From Mycobacterium szulgai (GTDB lineage: Bacteria; Actinomycetota; Actinomycetes; Mycobacteriales; Mycobacteriaceae): a stretch of DNA of 64,000 nt. The position numbers and the translations under genes were made by a program. Below are positions 32,922 to 42,075 of this stretch, in pieces. Below the pieces are notes generated by a model that worked only from the letters and a program-made list of their open reading frames with translations, ran no database searches and was not told where the DNA came from. The stretch is taken from assembly GCF_002116635.1 (NCBI RefSeq), contig NZ_LQPW01000167.1:62001-126000 (forward strand). Reading direction: 5' to 3'. Each line of letters starts with the position of its first letter. Position 1 is the first letter of the stretch.

Positions 32922-34116
32922 CAGCGGCGATCTGGATGGCTACGCCGCCGGAGGTGCACTCGGCGCTGCTCGCTTCGGGTCCCGGCGCTGGTTCGTTGTT
33001 GGCTGCCGCAACGGCGTGTACCTCGCTGAGCACCGCGTATGCCTGCGTGGCAGAAGAACTCACCGCAGCGCTGGCTGCGGTGCGGACTACAGCGTGGCAG
33101 GGCCCAGCGCGGAGAGTTGCGAGTCCGCCTACGCGCCGTACGTGGCCTGGTTAACCCAGGCCAGCGCGGACAGCTCCGCCATGGCCACCCAGCATGAGGC
33201 AGTTGCTGAGGCCTATTCCGTCGCGCTTTCCGCGATGCCGACAACAGCGGAGTTGGCCGCCAACCACGTCACGCACGAAGTGTTGTTGGCAACGAATTTC
33301 TTCGGCCTCAACACGATCCCGATCGCGCTCAACGAGGCCGATTATGTGCGGATGTGGGTCCAGGCCGCGGCCACGATGAGCGCTTACCAAACAGCATCCG
33401 CGGCGGCGTTGACGGCGGCCCCACACACCGCTTCGGCACCGGTCATAGTCAAGACCGGTGCCGATGAAGTCAACAAAGCGGTGGTCACCCTCACCCCGTT
33501 CCCGTGGCAAGAACTAATACAATTCTTAGCCCTATGCGATAAAGCATGGGCGCAGATCGGTGAACTTGCCTTGCGAATCATCGAGGGCATGGCGGTATGG
33601 ATGGCCGATCTGATTCAGGCTATTCTGCAGTTGAATTTTCCATTGGCGCTTGAAGCTCTTATAGCGCTCGCCCTTGCCGGGATGTGGATTCCCATAATTG
33701 GCTTTTTAATTCCGTTCCTAATGTTCGGTGAGGCCTTGGGCGTTGTGGTCATTGTTGTTGAGTGGATGATTGGGAATCTGATTCCTTTTGCTCCGCTGTT
33801 GGCGGTTCCCGTGTTAGGAGCGTTGGCCGCGGCGGCAGCTCCGGGTTTAGCCGGTCTGGCGGGATTGGCCGCTATACCGGCGCCAGACCTGGCGGATGCA
33901 CCGGTGGCCGCCGCGCCGGTGGAACCCGTGTCGCATGCCGTCGCGGTGCCGGCACGGGTCGTGGCGACGGTCGCCTCGGATCGGGGTATTGGGACATTGG
34001 GCTTTGCCGGCGCACACGGTCCCGCGACTGTCGGACAACCGTGTGGGTTGACGGTCTTGGACGGCGAGGTCGGGCGCGGTCCGCAGGTGCCGATGCTGCC
34101 GGGTGGGTGGAGGTAG
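32918..34116 (+). pseudogene. PPE family protein with a frameshift at the WxG motif
   Basis: From GTG 32918 the frame reads TAAIWMATPPEVHSALLAS with the defining Pro-Pro-Glu, continues through ELTAALAAVRTTAWQG, then leaves the family frame at 33101-33105. The next frame takes up exactly where expected (SAESCESAYAPYVAWLTQAS, NFFGLNTIPIALNEADYVRMW) and runs to the stop at 34116 with a hydrophobic C-terminal half (for example IPIIGFLIPFLMFGEALGVVVIVVEWM) and an Ala/Pro/Val-rich end. Insertion of one base in CAGGGCCCAGC would restore a full PPE of about 400 residues. PPE proteins are exported by type VII systems. I recall no PPE gene between bcpB and chaA in H37Rv. Confidence 0.85.
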
Positions 34117-34162
34117 GCGCACCGGGTTTGGGGAAGTTTCCGTCCGCTCGCCACCGAGATCC

Positions 34163-35242
34163 CTAGGGGATCACCGCCAGAAACAGGTAGGCGGCCAGCA
34201 ATACCAAATGCAGCTCACCTTGTAGCCGGGTGGCCCGGCCGGGCACCACCGTCAGCACACTGACCACCACGGTCAGCGCCAGCAACACCAACTGGGTCGA
34301 GCCGAGACCCAGCAAAAGCGGGCCGCTGAGCCACAGCGAAGCGAGCGCAATGGTGGGGATGGTGAGCCCGATGCTGGCCATTGCGGAGCCATACGCCAGG
34401 TTGAGGCTGATCTGCACGCGTCCTTGCCGCGCCGCGCGGGCCGCGGCGAGCGTCTCCGGGAGCAGTACCAGCATCGCGATCACCACGCCGACGAACGATT
34501 GCGGGAATCCGATCGCCGACACCCCACGCTCGATGATGGGCGATTCCACTTTGGCCAAACCCACCACTGCGACAAGCGCGACCAGCAGTAACCCGAGGCT
34601 GGTCAGCGCCTCCCGAGCGCTCGGCGGGTCGGCGTGGCTGTCGTCCTCGACTGCGCCCTTTTGCCTGACCGGCAGGAAGAAGTCGCGGTGCCGCACCGTT
34701 TGGGTGAACGCGAACAGCAGGTAGAGCCCCAGCGAAGCGATCGCGGCGAAGGCGAGCTGGCCTGGCGAGAACTTCGGACCTGGCTGGCTGGTGGTGAACG
34801 TGGGCAGTACCAGGCTCAGGGTCGCCAAGGTGGCGACCGTGGCCAGGGCGGCGCCGCTGCCCTGTGAGTTGAACAGCGTCACACCATAGCGCAGCGAACC
34901 CAGCAACAGCGACAGCCCGGCAATCCCGTTCGTGGTGATCATTACCGCGGCGAAGACGGTGTCGCGGGCCAGTGTCGCCGCCTCGGGTCCCCCGGACGCC
35001 ATGAGTGTGACTATCAGCGCGACTTCGATGACGGTCACCGCGACGGCCAGCAACAACGACCCGAACGGCTCACCGACCCGGTGTGCTACCACCTCGGCGT
35101 GGTGAACGGCGGCCAAAACCGCGCCGGCCAGCAACACCGCCTCGATCAGCCCGACAACCGGCCCGATGTCCTCGCCCCAGCTCAATGCCAGCGCGGCCAG
35201 TGCAAGCAGGGGCACCACCAGCGTCCAGGACACCTGCTTCAC
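34163..35242 (-). CDS. chaA: Calcium/proton antiporter, CaCA family
   Basis: The start is GTG 35242 (KQVSWTLVVPLLALAALAL follows), with GGGAGGAAA upstream; this gives 359 residues and about eleven membrane helices. The two alpha-repeats with acidic ion-binding residues are VGEPFGSLLLAVAVTVIEVA and VVIAMLVLLPETLAAARAA. Members export Ca2+ or Na+/K+ in exchange for protons. It matches Rv1607. It is convergent with the PPE gene and divergent from the kinase gene. Confidence 0.95.
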   Translation of the reverse strand: MKQVSWTLVVPLLALAALALSWGEDIGPVVGLIEAVLLAGAVLAAVHHAEVVAHRVGEPFGSLLLAVAVTVIEVALIVTLMASGGPEAATLARDTVFAAVMITTNGIAGLSLLLGSLRYGVTLFNSQGSGAALATVATLATLSLVLPTFTTSQPGPKFSPGQLAFAAIASLGLYLLFAFTQTVRHRDFFLPVRQKGAVEDDSHADPPSAREALTSLGLLLVALVAVVGLAKVESPIIERGVSAIGFPQSFVGVVIAMLVLLPETLAAARAARQGRVQISLNLAYGSAMASIGLTIPTIALASLWLSGPLLLGLGSTQLVLLALTVVVSVLTVVPGRATRLQGELHLVLLAAYLFLAVIP

Positions 35243-35465
35243 TGAAAAGTTTCCTCCCAAACCACGGACGGCTATGCAAATATGTTGCAGCACAGCACGA
35301 TTCGAGGATCGAAGGTAAGCGGGCTGGGCCGCCGAATCCGCTCCCTGCCACCTACCTCGGTGGCTACGAATCACGCTGCGCCACAACCCATTTCGCATAT
35401 CAGCGGGGCAATCGCGGCCACAATACAACCGCTCCAAGTGTACCAGCGCGCCGGGCGACGACCCG

Positions 35466-37022
35466 ATGGGCCGTCTCAGTAGCATGCTCAGCATGCCGCC
35501 AAGTGATGGCCACAGCGACGGCCGCAACGCGAGCCTGAAAGAAGGGCAGGTATTCGCCGGATACACCATCGTGGAGCGATTAGGTGCCGGCGGGATGGGC
35601 GAGGTCTATCTGGCGCAGCATCCCCGCCTGCCCCGGCGTGACGCGCTGAAGATCCTGCCCAGCAGCCTCACCGCCGACCTCGAGTTCCGGCAACGCTTCA
35701 ACAGGGAAGCCGATCTGGCCGCAAGCCTGTACAACGAGCACATCGTCGGCATCCACGACCGCGGTGAGTTCGAAGGTCAGCTGTGGATCTCGATGGACTA
35801 CGTGCAGGGAACCGATGCCGCCCAACTGCTACGCAGCCAATACCCGTCCGGGATGCCCCGCACCGAGGTAGTGGAGATCATCACGGCCATCGCCGACGCG
35901 CTCGACTACGCCCACTCCCGCGGGCTGCTGCACCGCGACGTCAAGCCGGCCAACATCCTGCTCGGTGACGGCCATCCACGGCGGCGGATTCTGCTCGCCG
36001 ATTTCGGCATCGCCCGCCAACTCGGCGAGATCAGCGGGCTCACCGCAACCAACATGCTGATGGGGACCACGGCGTATTGCGCGCCCGAGCAACTCCAGGG
36101 CGCCGACCTCGACGGGCGAGCCGACCAGTACGCACTCGGTTGTACCGCCTATCAACTCCTGACTGGCGCTGCCCCATTTCTTGCCGCCAACCCGGCCGTG
36201 GTCATCACCCAGCACCTCACCGCACCACCGCCGCTGATCAGCGCGCAGCGCCCCGAACTGGCGCATCTCGACGCCGTGATCGCCAAAGCACTCGCCAAGA
36301 ACCCAGACGATCGCTATGCGACGTGCGCGGATTTCGCGGCTGCCTTCGCTGCCCCACCAATCGCTGACGAGGACGACGCGGCCGAGGACATGGGTTCTTT
36401 CACCGGTCCTACGCAGGTGATCGCGACACCGCATGCCAGTGTGCCGAAGCCACGCCACAGCCGGATCCAGCCGGCGACGGTGATCGTGGCGCTGGTCGCC
36501 GCGGTGCTGGTCGCGGTGGCCGTGGTGCTCGGCGTCCGCCTGCTGGGCGGTCAATCCAACAGTCCGGCCGACAACGGTTCGGGCCAGTCATCGGGCCCGC
36601 CGGCCAGCAGCGCTGAGCCCACGCCGATGCCAACGTTGCAGCTTTCCAAGAATCTCACCGATCAAGCCGGGGTTCTGACCGCGGGCGAACGCATCATGGT
36701 CGAGCGCGCTCTTACCAAGCTCTATAACGAGCGCGGCGTGCGGCTCTGGGTGGTGTACGTGAAGGACTTCGGCGGCCTCAAGCCGGCCAAATGGGCCGAG
36801 AAAGTCATGCGCGCCAACGGCTTTGCCGACACCGATGCCATCCTCGCGATCGCGACAGATCCGCCGGCCTTCTCCTTCCGGGTGCCCGCCGCGGTCACCG
36901 AGGGCAAGGCCATCGATGTCGAGCTGATCCGCCGGGACCGCATCGAGCCTGCCGTTTTCAAGCGCGAATGGACCCGCGCGGCGCTGGCAGCGGCCAACGG
37001 CTTGGATGTGGCACCGCGCTAG
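35466..37022 (+). CDS. PknF-like Ser/Thr kinase with extracytoplasmic TPM-like domain
   Basis: The 518-residue single-pass receptor kinase has an N-terminal kinase domain (about 30-295) with glycine loop GAGGMGEV, lysine in DALKIL (Lys62), HRDVKPANIL (Asp158), DFGIAR (179-184) and activation-loop end GTTAYCAPEQL. Phrases such as HPRLPRRDALK and SGLTATNM resemble PknF closely. A juxtamembrane region leads to one helix (about 336-360), a Ser/Pro-rich stalk, and then residues 395-518, which resemble a TPM (DUF477) domain: LTDQAGVLTAGERIMVERAL, GVRLWVVYVKDFGGL, WAEKVMRANGF, DAILAIATDPP. The sensor should lie outside the membrane. The start could also be ATG 35484 or 35493. This gene is absent, as I recall, between chaA and hisI in H37Rv. 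Confidence 0.92.
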   Translation: MGRLSSMLSMPPSDGHSDGRNASLKEGQVFAGYTIVERLGAGGMGEVYLAQHPRLPRRDALKILPSSLTADLEFRQRFNREADLAASLYNEHIVGIHDRGEFEGQLWISMDYVQGTDAAQLLRSQYPSGMPRTEVVEIITAIADALDYAHSRGLLHRDVKPANILLGDGHPRRRILLADFGIARQLGEISGLTATNMLMGTTAYCAPEQLQGADLDGRADQYALGCTAYQLLTGAAPFLAANPAVVITQHLTAPPPLISAQRPELAHLDAVIAKALAKNPDDRYATCADFAAAFAAPPIADEDDAAEDMGSFTGPTQVIATPHASVPKPRHSRIQPATVIVALVAAVLVAVAVVLGVRLLGGQSNSPADNGSGQSSGPPASSAEPTPMPTLQLSKNLTDQAGVLTAGERIMVERALTKLYNERGVRLWVVYVKDFGGLKPAKWAEKVMRANGFADTDAILAIATDPPAFSFRVPAAVTEGKAIDVELIRRDRIEPAVFKREWTRAALAAANGLDVAPR

Positions 37023-37025
37023 CCG

Positions 37026-37373
37026 TCAATTCTCGGGTTCGAGCAGCACCGCGGCATCGAAACAGCTGTGGTCGCCGGTGTGGCAGGCTCCGCCGGTCTG
37101 GTCAACCGTCAACAGCACGGTGTCGCCGTCGCAGTCCAGTCGCACCGAGTGGACGTGCTGGGTGTGGCCCGACGTGGCGCCCTTGATCCACTGTTCGCCA
37201 CGTGATCGCGAAAAGTAGGTTGCCTCACGGGTTTCCAGGGTCCGGGCCAATGCATCGTCGTCCATCCACGCGACCATCAGCACATCGCCGGTGCCACGTT
37301 CCTGGACGACGGCAGTGAACAGTCCGTCGGCGTTGCGCTTCAGCCGCGCGGCGATGTCTGGGTGCAGTGTCAT
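37026..37373 (-). CDS. hisI: Phosphoribosyl-AMP cyclohydrolase
   Basis: The third step of histidine synthesis, a zinc enzyme. The start ATG 37373 (MTLHPDIAARLK) overlaps the hisF stop; the product has 115 residues. VAWMDDDALARTLETREATYFSRSR and the metal region VRLDCDGDTVLLTVDQ, GACHTG match HisI. It is the last gene of the his operon and lies three bases from the convergent kinase gene. Confidence 0.97.
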   Translation of the reverse strand: MTLHPDIAARLKRNADGLFTAVVQERGTGDVLMVAWMDDDALARTLETREATYFSRSRGEQWIKGATSGHTQHVHSVRLDCDGDTVLLTVDQTGGACHTGDHSCFDAAVLLEPEN

Positions 37374-38155
37374 CGGACCGTGATCTTCTCCGCCGCCATT
37401 GCCGCCTTCACCTGGCCAATGGTCAATTCCCGGAAGTGAAAGACACTTGCGGCCAGCACCGCATCGGCCCCGGCGGCGACCGCGGGCGCAAAGTGATCGG
37501 CGGCGCCGGCGCCACCGCTGGCGATGACGGGCACGGTGACCGCGGCGCGGACCGCGCGCAGCAGAGGCAGGTCGAACCCTGCCTTGGTGCCGTCGGCGTC
37601 CATCGAGTTCAACAGGATCTCCCCCACGCCCAGCGCTGCACCGCGAGCCGCCCACTCGACCGCGTCGATGCCGGTGCCGCGCCGGCCACCGTGGGTGGTC
37701 ACCTCCCAGCCTGACGGCGTCGGAGCCGATCCGGCGGGCACCGTACGGGCATCAACGGACAACACAATGCATTGCGACCCGAATTGCCTCGCCATTTCGG
37801 CCAATAGCTCCGGACGGTCGATGGCCGCGGTGTTGATCGAGACCTTGTCGGCACCCGCGCGCAGCAACATGTCGACGTCGGCCACGGTGCGTACCCCACC
37901 GCCAACTGTGAGCGGGATGAACACCTGCTCGGCGGTGCGGCGCACCACCTCCAGCATGGTTGCCCGCCCCGACGACGATGCGGTCACGTCGAGGAAGGTC
38001 AGTTCGTCGGCGCCCTCGGCATCATAGGCGGCGGCGAGTTCGACCGGGTCACCGGCGTCGCGTAGGTTCGCGAAATTGACTCCCTTGACCACTCGGCCGT
38101 CGTCGACGTCGAGACACGGAATCACCCGCACCGCAAGATCATTGGTTGGGGACAT
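37370..38155 (-). CDS. hisF: Imidazole glycerol phosphate synthase subunit HisF
   Basis: This is the cyclase half of IGP synthase. The ATG at 38155 is used because the family core (LAVRVIPCLDVDDGRVVKG) starts nine residues later; the frame is open much further upstream. The 261-residue barrel has the catalytic Asp residues in IPCLDVDDG and CIVLSVDART. PLTVGGGVRTVADV and VIASGGAGA bind phosphate. It is one base from the impC stop and overlaps hisI. Confidence 0.97.
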   Translation of the reverse strand: MSPTNDLAVRVIPCLDVDDGRVVKGVNFANLRDAGDPVELAAAYDAEGADELTFLDVTASSSGRATMLEVVRRTAEQVFIPLTVGGGVRTVADVDMLLRAGADKVSINTAAIDRPELLAEMARQFGSQCIVLSVDARTVPAGSAPTPSGWEVTTHGGRRGTGIDAVEWAARGAALGVGEILLNSMDADGTKAGFDLPLLRAVRAAVTVPVIASGGAGAADHFAPAVAAGADAVLAASVFHFRELTIGQVKAAMAAEKITVR

Positions 38156-38156
38156 C

Positions 38157-38957
38157 TCAGTAGTCCTCCGGTTCGCCTGTGCTGCGCAAGATCTCGAGGA
38201 TCTGGGTGTGCACGCCTGGAGCGGCTGCCAGAGCCGAGCGCGACGCCGGTGTCCACGGTTCGCCGGCCAGGTTGGTGACGACGCCGCCGGCGGCCCGCAC
38301 CAGCACCACACCGGCTGCGTGATCCCATACATGGCTGCCGAAGCTTATTGCGCCACCCAATATTCCGTCGGCGACGTAGGCCAGGTCGATGCCGGTGGAA
38401 CCATGCATACGCAGCCGTGAGGACACTCGGCTGAGGTTCTCCAGCACCGCAACCCGATAGCGGCCGGGGAAGCGGCCCCGGGAATCCGCGCTGAACGATC
38501 CGGCGGCCACGAGCGCGTCGGAGAGCTCAGCATGGGCCAACGGCGGCTGTGCGACACCGTTTTTCATCAGCGGGCCACCGGCCACCGCGGTGTAGCGTTC
38601 GCCGGTGAACGGCAACCAGGTCAGGCCGGCCACCGGCTCCCCGTTGTGCAGCAGGCCCAAAAGGATCGCGGCCATCGGCGATCCAGCGGCGTAATTGAAC
38701 GTGCCGTCGACGGGGTCCAATACCCAGACCCACGGCGAGTCGACGTCCGGACCGCCGAATTCCTCGCCGTGCACCTCGATTCCCGTCGCGGCCACCAGCG
38801 CGGCAACGACCTGGCGCTCGATCGCGAGGTCGACCTCGGTCGCGAAGTCATTGCCCTTCTTGGCCACTGCCGAGTCGGCGCGGTGGCCGGCAAGAAACGG
38901 CTCGGTGGCCGCGTCGAGGATTTTCGAAGCCTCGACCACCAACGCGTCCAAATCCAT
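38157..38957 (-). CDS. impC: Inositol monophosphatase family protein
   Basis: The 266-residue phosphatase has the metal-binding motifs WVLDPVDGTFNYAAG and HVWDHAAGVVLVRAAGG and EVDLAIERQV, typical of the IMPase/HisN superfamily. It corresponds to Rv1604 (ImpC). Its position inside the his operon makes histidinol-phosphate phosphatase activity conceivable, though M. tuberculosis HisN is known to be a different gene. The start is ATG 38957. Confidence 0.95.
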   Translation of the reverse strand: MDLDALVVEASKILDAATEPFLAGHRADSAVAKKGNDFATEVDLAIERQVVAALVAATGIEVHGEEFGGPDVDSPWVWVLDPVDGTFNYAAGSPMAAILLGLLHNGEPVAGLTWLPFTGERYTAVAGGPLMKNGVAQPPLAHAELSDALVAAGSFSADSRGRFPGRYRVAVLENLSRVSSRLRMHGSTGIDLAYVADGILGGAISFGSHVWDHAAGVVLVRAAGGVVTNLAGEPWTPASRSALAAAPGVHTQILEILRSTGEPEDY

Positions 38958-38964
38958 CGGAGGT

Positions 38965-39705
38965 TTACTCCCGCACCGCGGCCAGCGCCTGCGGCAACGT
39001 GAATCGCCCGGCGTAGAGGGCCTTGCCGACGATGGCGCCCTCGACTCCGCGGTCGGTCAAGGTGGCAATCGCGCGCAAATCATCCAGGCTCGATACCCCG
39101 CCGGAGGCGATCACCGGTGCCTCGGTCACCTCGGCGACACCGGCCAGCAGGTCGAGATTGGGACCGCCCAGGGTGCCGTCCTTGGTGACGTCGGTGACAA
39201 CGAAGCGCGAACACCCTTCGGCATCAAGGCGTTCCAGCACCTCCCACAACTCGCCGCCGTCGGTTTCCCAGCCGCGGCCGCGCAGTCGATGCTCGCCATC
39301 AACGATCTGGACGTCCAAACCGACTGCGACCTTGTCGCCGTGGTCGGCGATCGCCCGCGCACACCACTGCGGATTTTCCAGCGCCGCAGTACCCAAGTTA
39401 ACTCGCGCGCAGCCGGTGGCAAGCGCAGTGGCCAGCGAATCGTCGTCGCGAATACCGCCGGACAGCTCGACCTGAACATCCAGCTTGCCCACCACTTCGG
39501 CGAGCAGTTCACGGTTGGAGCCGCGGCCGAAGGCGGCGTCGAGGTCGACGAGATGGATCCACTCGGCGCCGTCGCGCTGCCAGCCCAGTGCGGCGTCCAG
39601 CGCTGAGCCGTACTCGGTTTCACTGCCGGCCTTGCCTTGTACCAGCCGCACGGCACGACCTTCGACGACGTCGACAGCCGGCAACAAAATCAATGGCATT
39701 TTCAC
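38965..39705 (-). CDS. hisA: Phosphoribosyl isomerase A (bifunctional HisA/TrpF)
   Basis: It isomerises ProFAR in histidine synthesis and, in actinobacteria (PriA), also PRA in tryptophan synthesis. The start GTG 39705 overlaps the hisH stop as GTGA; ATG 39699 is two codons later. The product has 246 residues, with catalytic Asp in LLPAVDVVEG and VVTDVTKDGT, and IHLVDLDAAFGRG, VELSGGIRDDDSL. It explains the absence of trpF from the trp operon in this window. Confidence 0.97.
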   Translation of the reverse strand: MKMPLILLPAVDVVEGRAVRLVQGKAGSETEYGSALDAALGWQRDGAEWIHLVDLDAAFGRGSNRELLAEVVGKLDVQVELSGGIRDDDSLATALATGCARVNLGTAALENPQWCARAIADHGDKVAVGLDVQIVDGEHRLRGRGWETDGGELWEVLERLDAEGCSRFVVTDVTKDGTLGGPNLDLLAGVAEVTEAPVIASGGVSSLDDLRAIATLTDRGVEGAIVGKALYAGRFTLPQALAAVRE

Positions 39706-40322
39706 AGTCCCCCAACCCAGTTGCTCAAGACGGCTGCCCCCGCGTCCCCGCTCTTCTCCGGGTGGAACTGGGTGGCGGCCAGCGGCCCGTCCTCGACCGC
39801 AGCCAGGAACGGCACCTGATGTGTGGCCCAGGTCAGCAGCGCTTCGGGCCCGCCTTCCCACTGCTGGGCGGCATAGGAGTGCACGAAATAAAAGCGGGTG
39901 TCGGTGTCCAGGCCCTTGAACAGCGCACTGCCTGCCGCCGGCTGCACTACATTCCAGCCCATGTGCGGGATCACCGGCGCGTCCAACCGGGTGACCGCAC
40001 CCGGCCACTGCCCACAACCTGTTGTCTCCACACCGAACTCGACGCCGCGGGCGAACATGATCTGCATCCCGACGCACACTCCCAGCACCGGGCGTCCCCC
40101 GGCGACCCGCTCGGCGATTATCTGCTGCCCATCGATTTTGCGAAGTCCCGCCATACAGGCCTCGAAGGCGCCGACGCCAGGCACCACAAGGCCATCGGCA
40201 GCCAATGCAGCCGCAGCGTCCGCGGTCACCTCGACCGAGGCGCCGACGCGCTCCAGCGCACGCTGGGCCGAACGCAGATTGCCCGAGCCGTAGTCGAGTA
40301 CCACCACCGATTTGCCTGTCAC
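39702..40322 (-). CDS. hisH: Imidazole glycerol phosphate synthase subunit HisH
   Basis: This is the glutaminase half that feeds ammonia to HisF. The 206-residue product has the class I amidotransferase triad: Cys in GVCVGMQIMF, and His and Glu in ATQFHPEKSGDAG. VVLDYGSGNLRSAQRAL starts the fold. Its ATG overlaps the hisB stop. Confidence 0.97.
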   Translation of the reverse strand: MTGKSVVVLDYGSGNLRSAQRALERVGASVEVTADAAAALAADGLVVPGVGAFEACMAGLRKIDGQQIIAERVAGGRPVLGVCVGMQIMFARGVEFGVETTGCGQWPGAVTRLDAPVIPHMGWNVVQPAAGSALFKGLDTDTRFYFVHSYAAQQWEGGPEALLTWATHQVPFLAAVEDGPLAATQFHPEKSGDAGAAVLSNWVGGL

Positions 40323-40945
40323 AGAACGCCTTTGGTGGAGGGCACACCCGACACGCGGGGGTCGGGCTCGACGGCCTGACGCAACGCCCGTGCCACGGCC
40401 TTGTACTGGGCTTCGGTGATGTGGTGCGGGTCGCGCCCGTAGAGCACACGCACGTGCAGCGCGATGCGGGCGTTCATGGCCAGCGATTCGAACACGTGCC
40501 GGTTGATGACGGTGTGGTAGGGCACCGAGTTGCCGGCAATAGTGGTGTGCTGCAGGTGATCCGGTTCTCCGGTGTGCACACAGTAGGGCCGGCCGGACAC
40601 GTCGACGGCGGCGTGTGCCAGCGTCTCGTCCATCGGGATGAAGGCATCGCCGAACCGCCGGATACCCTTCTTCTCGCCGAGAGCCTGCCCGAGCGCCTGG
40701 CCCAGCGCGATCGCGGTGTCCTCGACGGTGTGATGGGCCTCGATCTCGACATCGCCCTTGGTGCGCACCAACAAGTCAAAGCTGGCGTGACTGCCCAGCG
40801 CGGTCAGCATGTGGTCGTAGAACGGGACACCGGTGTCGACCTCCACCTGGCCGGTGCCATCCAGGTCAAGTTCGATCACGATGTCGGATTCCTTTGTCCG
40901 ACGTTCTATCCGCGCGCGGCGTGTCGTGCTTTCGGTAGCGGTCAC
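40319..40945 (-). CDS. hisB: Imidazoleglycerol-phosphate dehydratase
   Basis: The sixth step of the pathway. The 208-residue monofunctional enzyme has TGVPFYDHML, EAHHTVEDTAIALGQAL and INRHVFESLA, HVRVLYGRDPHH with metal-binding His residues. It starts at GTG 40945, overlapping the hisC stop as GTGA. No phosphatase domain is attached, unlike E. coli HisB. Confidence 0.97.
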   Translation of the reverse strand: MTATESTTRRARIERRTKESDIVIELDLDGTGQVEVDTGVPFYDHMLTALGSHASFDLLVRTKGDVEIEAHHTVEDTAIALGQALGQALGEKKGIRRFGDAFIPMDETLAHAAVDVSGRPYCVHTGEPDHLQHTTIAGNSVPYHTVINRHVFESLAMNARIALHVRVLYGRDPHHITEAQYKAVARALRQAVEPDPRVSGVPSTKGVL

Positions 40946-42075
40946 GTTGCTCCTACGGGGGTGGCTGGGGCCAAATCGGTGGCAGCGATCTCGGCGCTCG
41001 CTTTCAGGAACGCGTCGTTTTCGGCGGCCAGACCGATCGTGGCACGCAGGTAACCGGCAATCCCGACGTCGCGGATCAGGACGCCGGCATCCAGATAGTG
41101 CTGCCAGGCCGCCGGCGCGTCGGTGAATCCACCGAACAGCACGAAGTTGGCGTCACTGGGGACCACACGAAAACCCATGTTGGTCAATGCCGTTGACACT
41201 CGTTCGCGTTCGGCGATCAGCGTGGCGACGCTGCCCAGCGTGTCGTCGGCGTGGCGCAACGCGGCTCGGGCCGCGGCCTGCGTGACCGACGACAGGTGAT
41301 ACGGCAGCCGCACCAGCAACATCGCCTCCACCAGTGCCGGAGTGGCGACCAAATATCCAAGCCGTCCGCCGGCGAATGCGAACGCCTTGCTCATGGTGCG
41401 GCTGACGATGAGCTTGGTCGGGTACTCCTCGACCAGCGCCACCGCGCTGGGCTGCGAGGAGAATTCGCCGTAAGCCTCGTCCACGATCAAGATTCCGGGC
41501 ACCACGTCGAGCAGCCTGCGCAAGTCCTGCGGCGAAATGCTCTGCCCGGTGGGGTTATTGGGGCTGGCGATGAACACCACGTCGGGCCTCCGCTCGGCGA
41601 CAGCCGCGACAGCCGCATCGACATCGAGGGTGAAGTCCCCAGCCCGAACCGCTTCGATCCACTCGGTATGGGTGCCGTCTGAGATGATCGGGTGCATCGA
41701 GTACGACGGTACGAAACCGATTGCGGTACGTCCGGGCCCGCCGAACGCCTGCAACAGCTGTTGCAGTATCTCGTTGGAACCGTTTGCCGCCCATATACTT
41801 TCGACACCTAGTGCCGTTCCGGTCTGTACCGTCAGATAGGCCGCCAGGTCAGTTCGCAGGGCCACCGCGTCGCGGTCGGGGTACCGGTGCAGATCGACTG
41901 CGGCCTCGCCCACCGACCGCACAACGTCGTCGACCAGCGCCTGGGTGGGCGGATGCGGGTTCTCGTTGGTGTTCAATCGGACCGGCACCGCTAATTGCGG
42001 TGCACCGTATGGCGATTTGCCCCGCAGGTCGTCCCGCAGTGGCAAGTCGTCCAGCGTGGGCCTCGATTCGGTCAT
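40942..42075 (-). CDS. hisC1: Histidinol-phosphate aminotransferase
   Basis: This fold-type I PLP enzyme has 377 residues. The PLP lysine is in SRTMSKAFAFAGGRLGY; VRLNTNENPHPP, IWAANGSNEILQQLL, ASPNNPTGQ and LIVDEAYGEF are further family marks. It overlaps hisD upstream and hisB downstream by four bases each. Confidence 0.97.
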   Translation of the reverse strand: MTESRPTLDDLPLRDDLRGKSPYGAPQLAVPVRLNTNENPHPPTQALVDDVVRSVGEAAVDLHRYPDRDAVALRTDLAAYLTVQTGTALGVESIWAANGSNEILQQLLQAFGGPGRTAIGFVPSYSMHPIISDGTHTEWIEAVRAGDFTLDVDAAVAAVAERRPDVVFIASPNNPTGQSISPQDLRRLLDVVPGILIVDEAYGEFSSQPSAVALVEEYPTKLIVSRTMSKAFAFAGGRLGYLVATPALVEAMLLVRLPYHLSSVTQAAARAALRHADDTLGSVATLIAERERVSTALTNMGFRVVPSDANFVLFGGFTDAPAAWQHYLDAGVLIRDVGIAGYLRATIGLAAENDAFLKASAEIAATDLAPATPVGAT

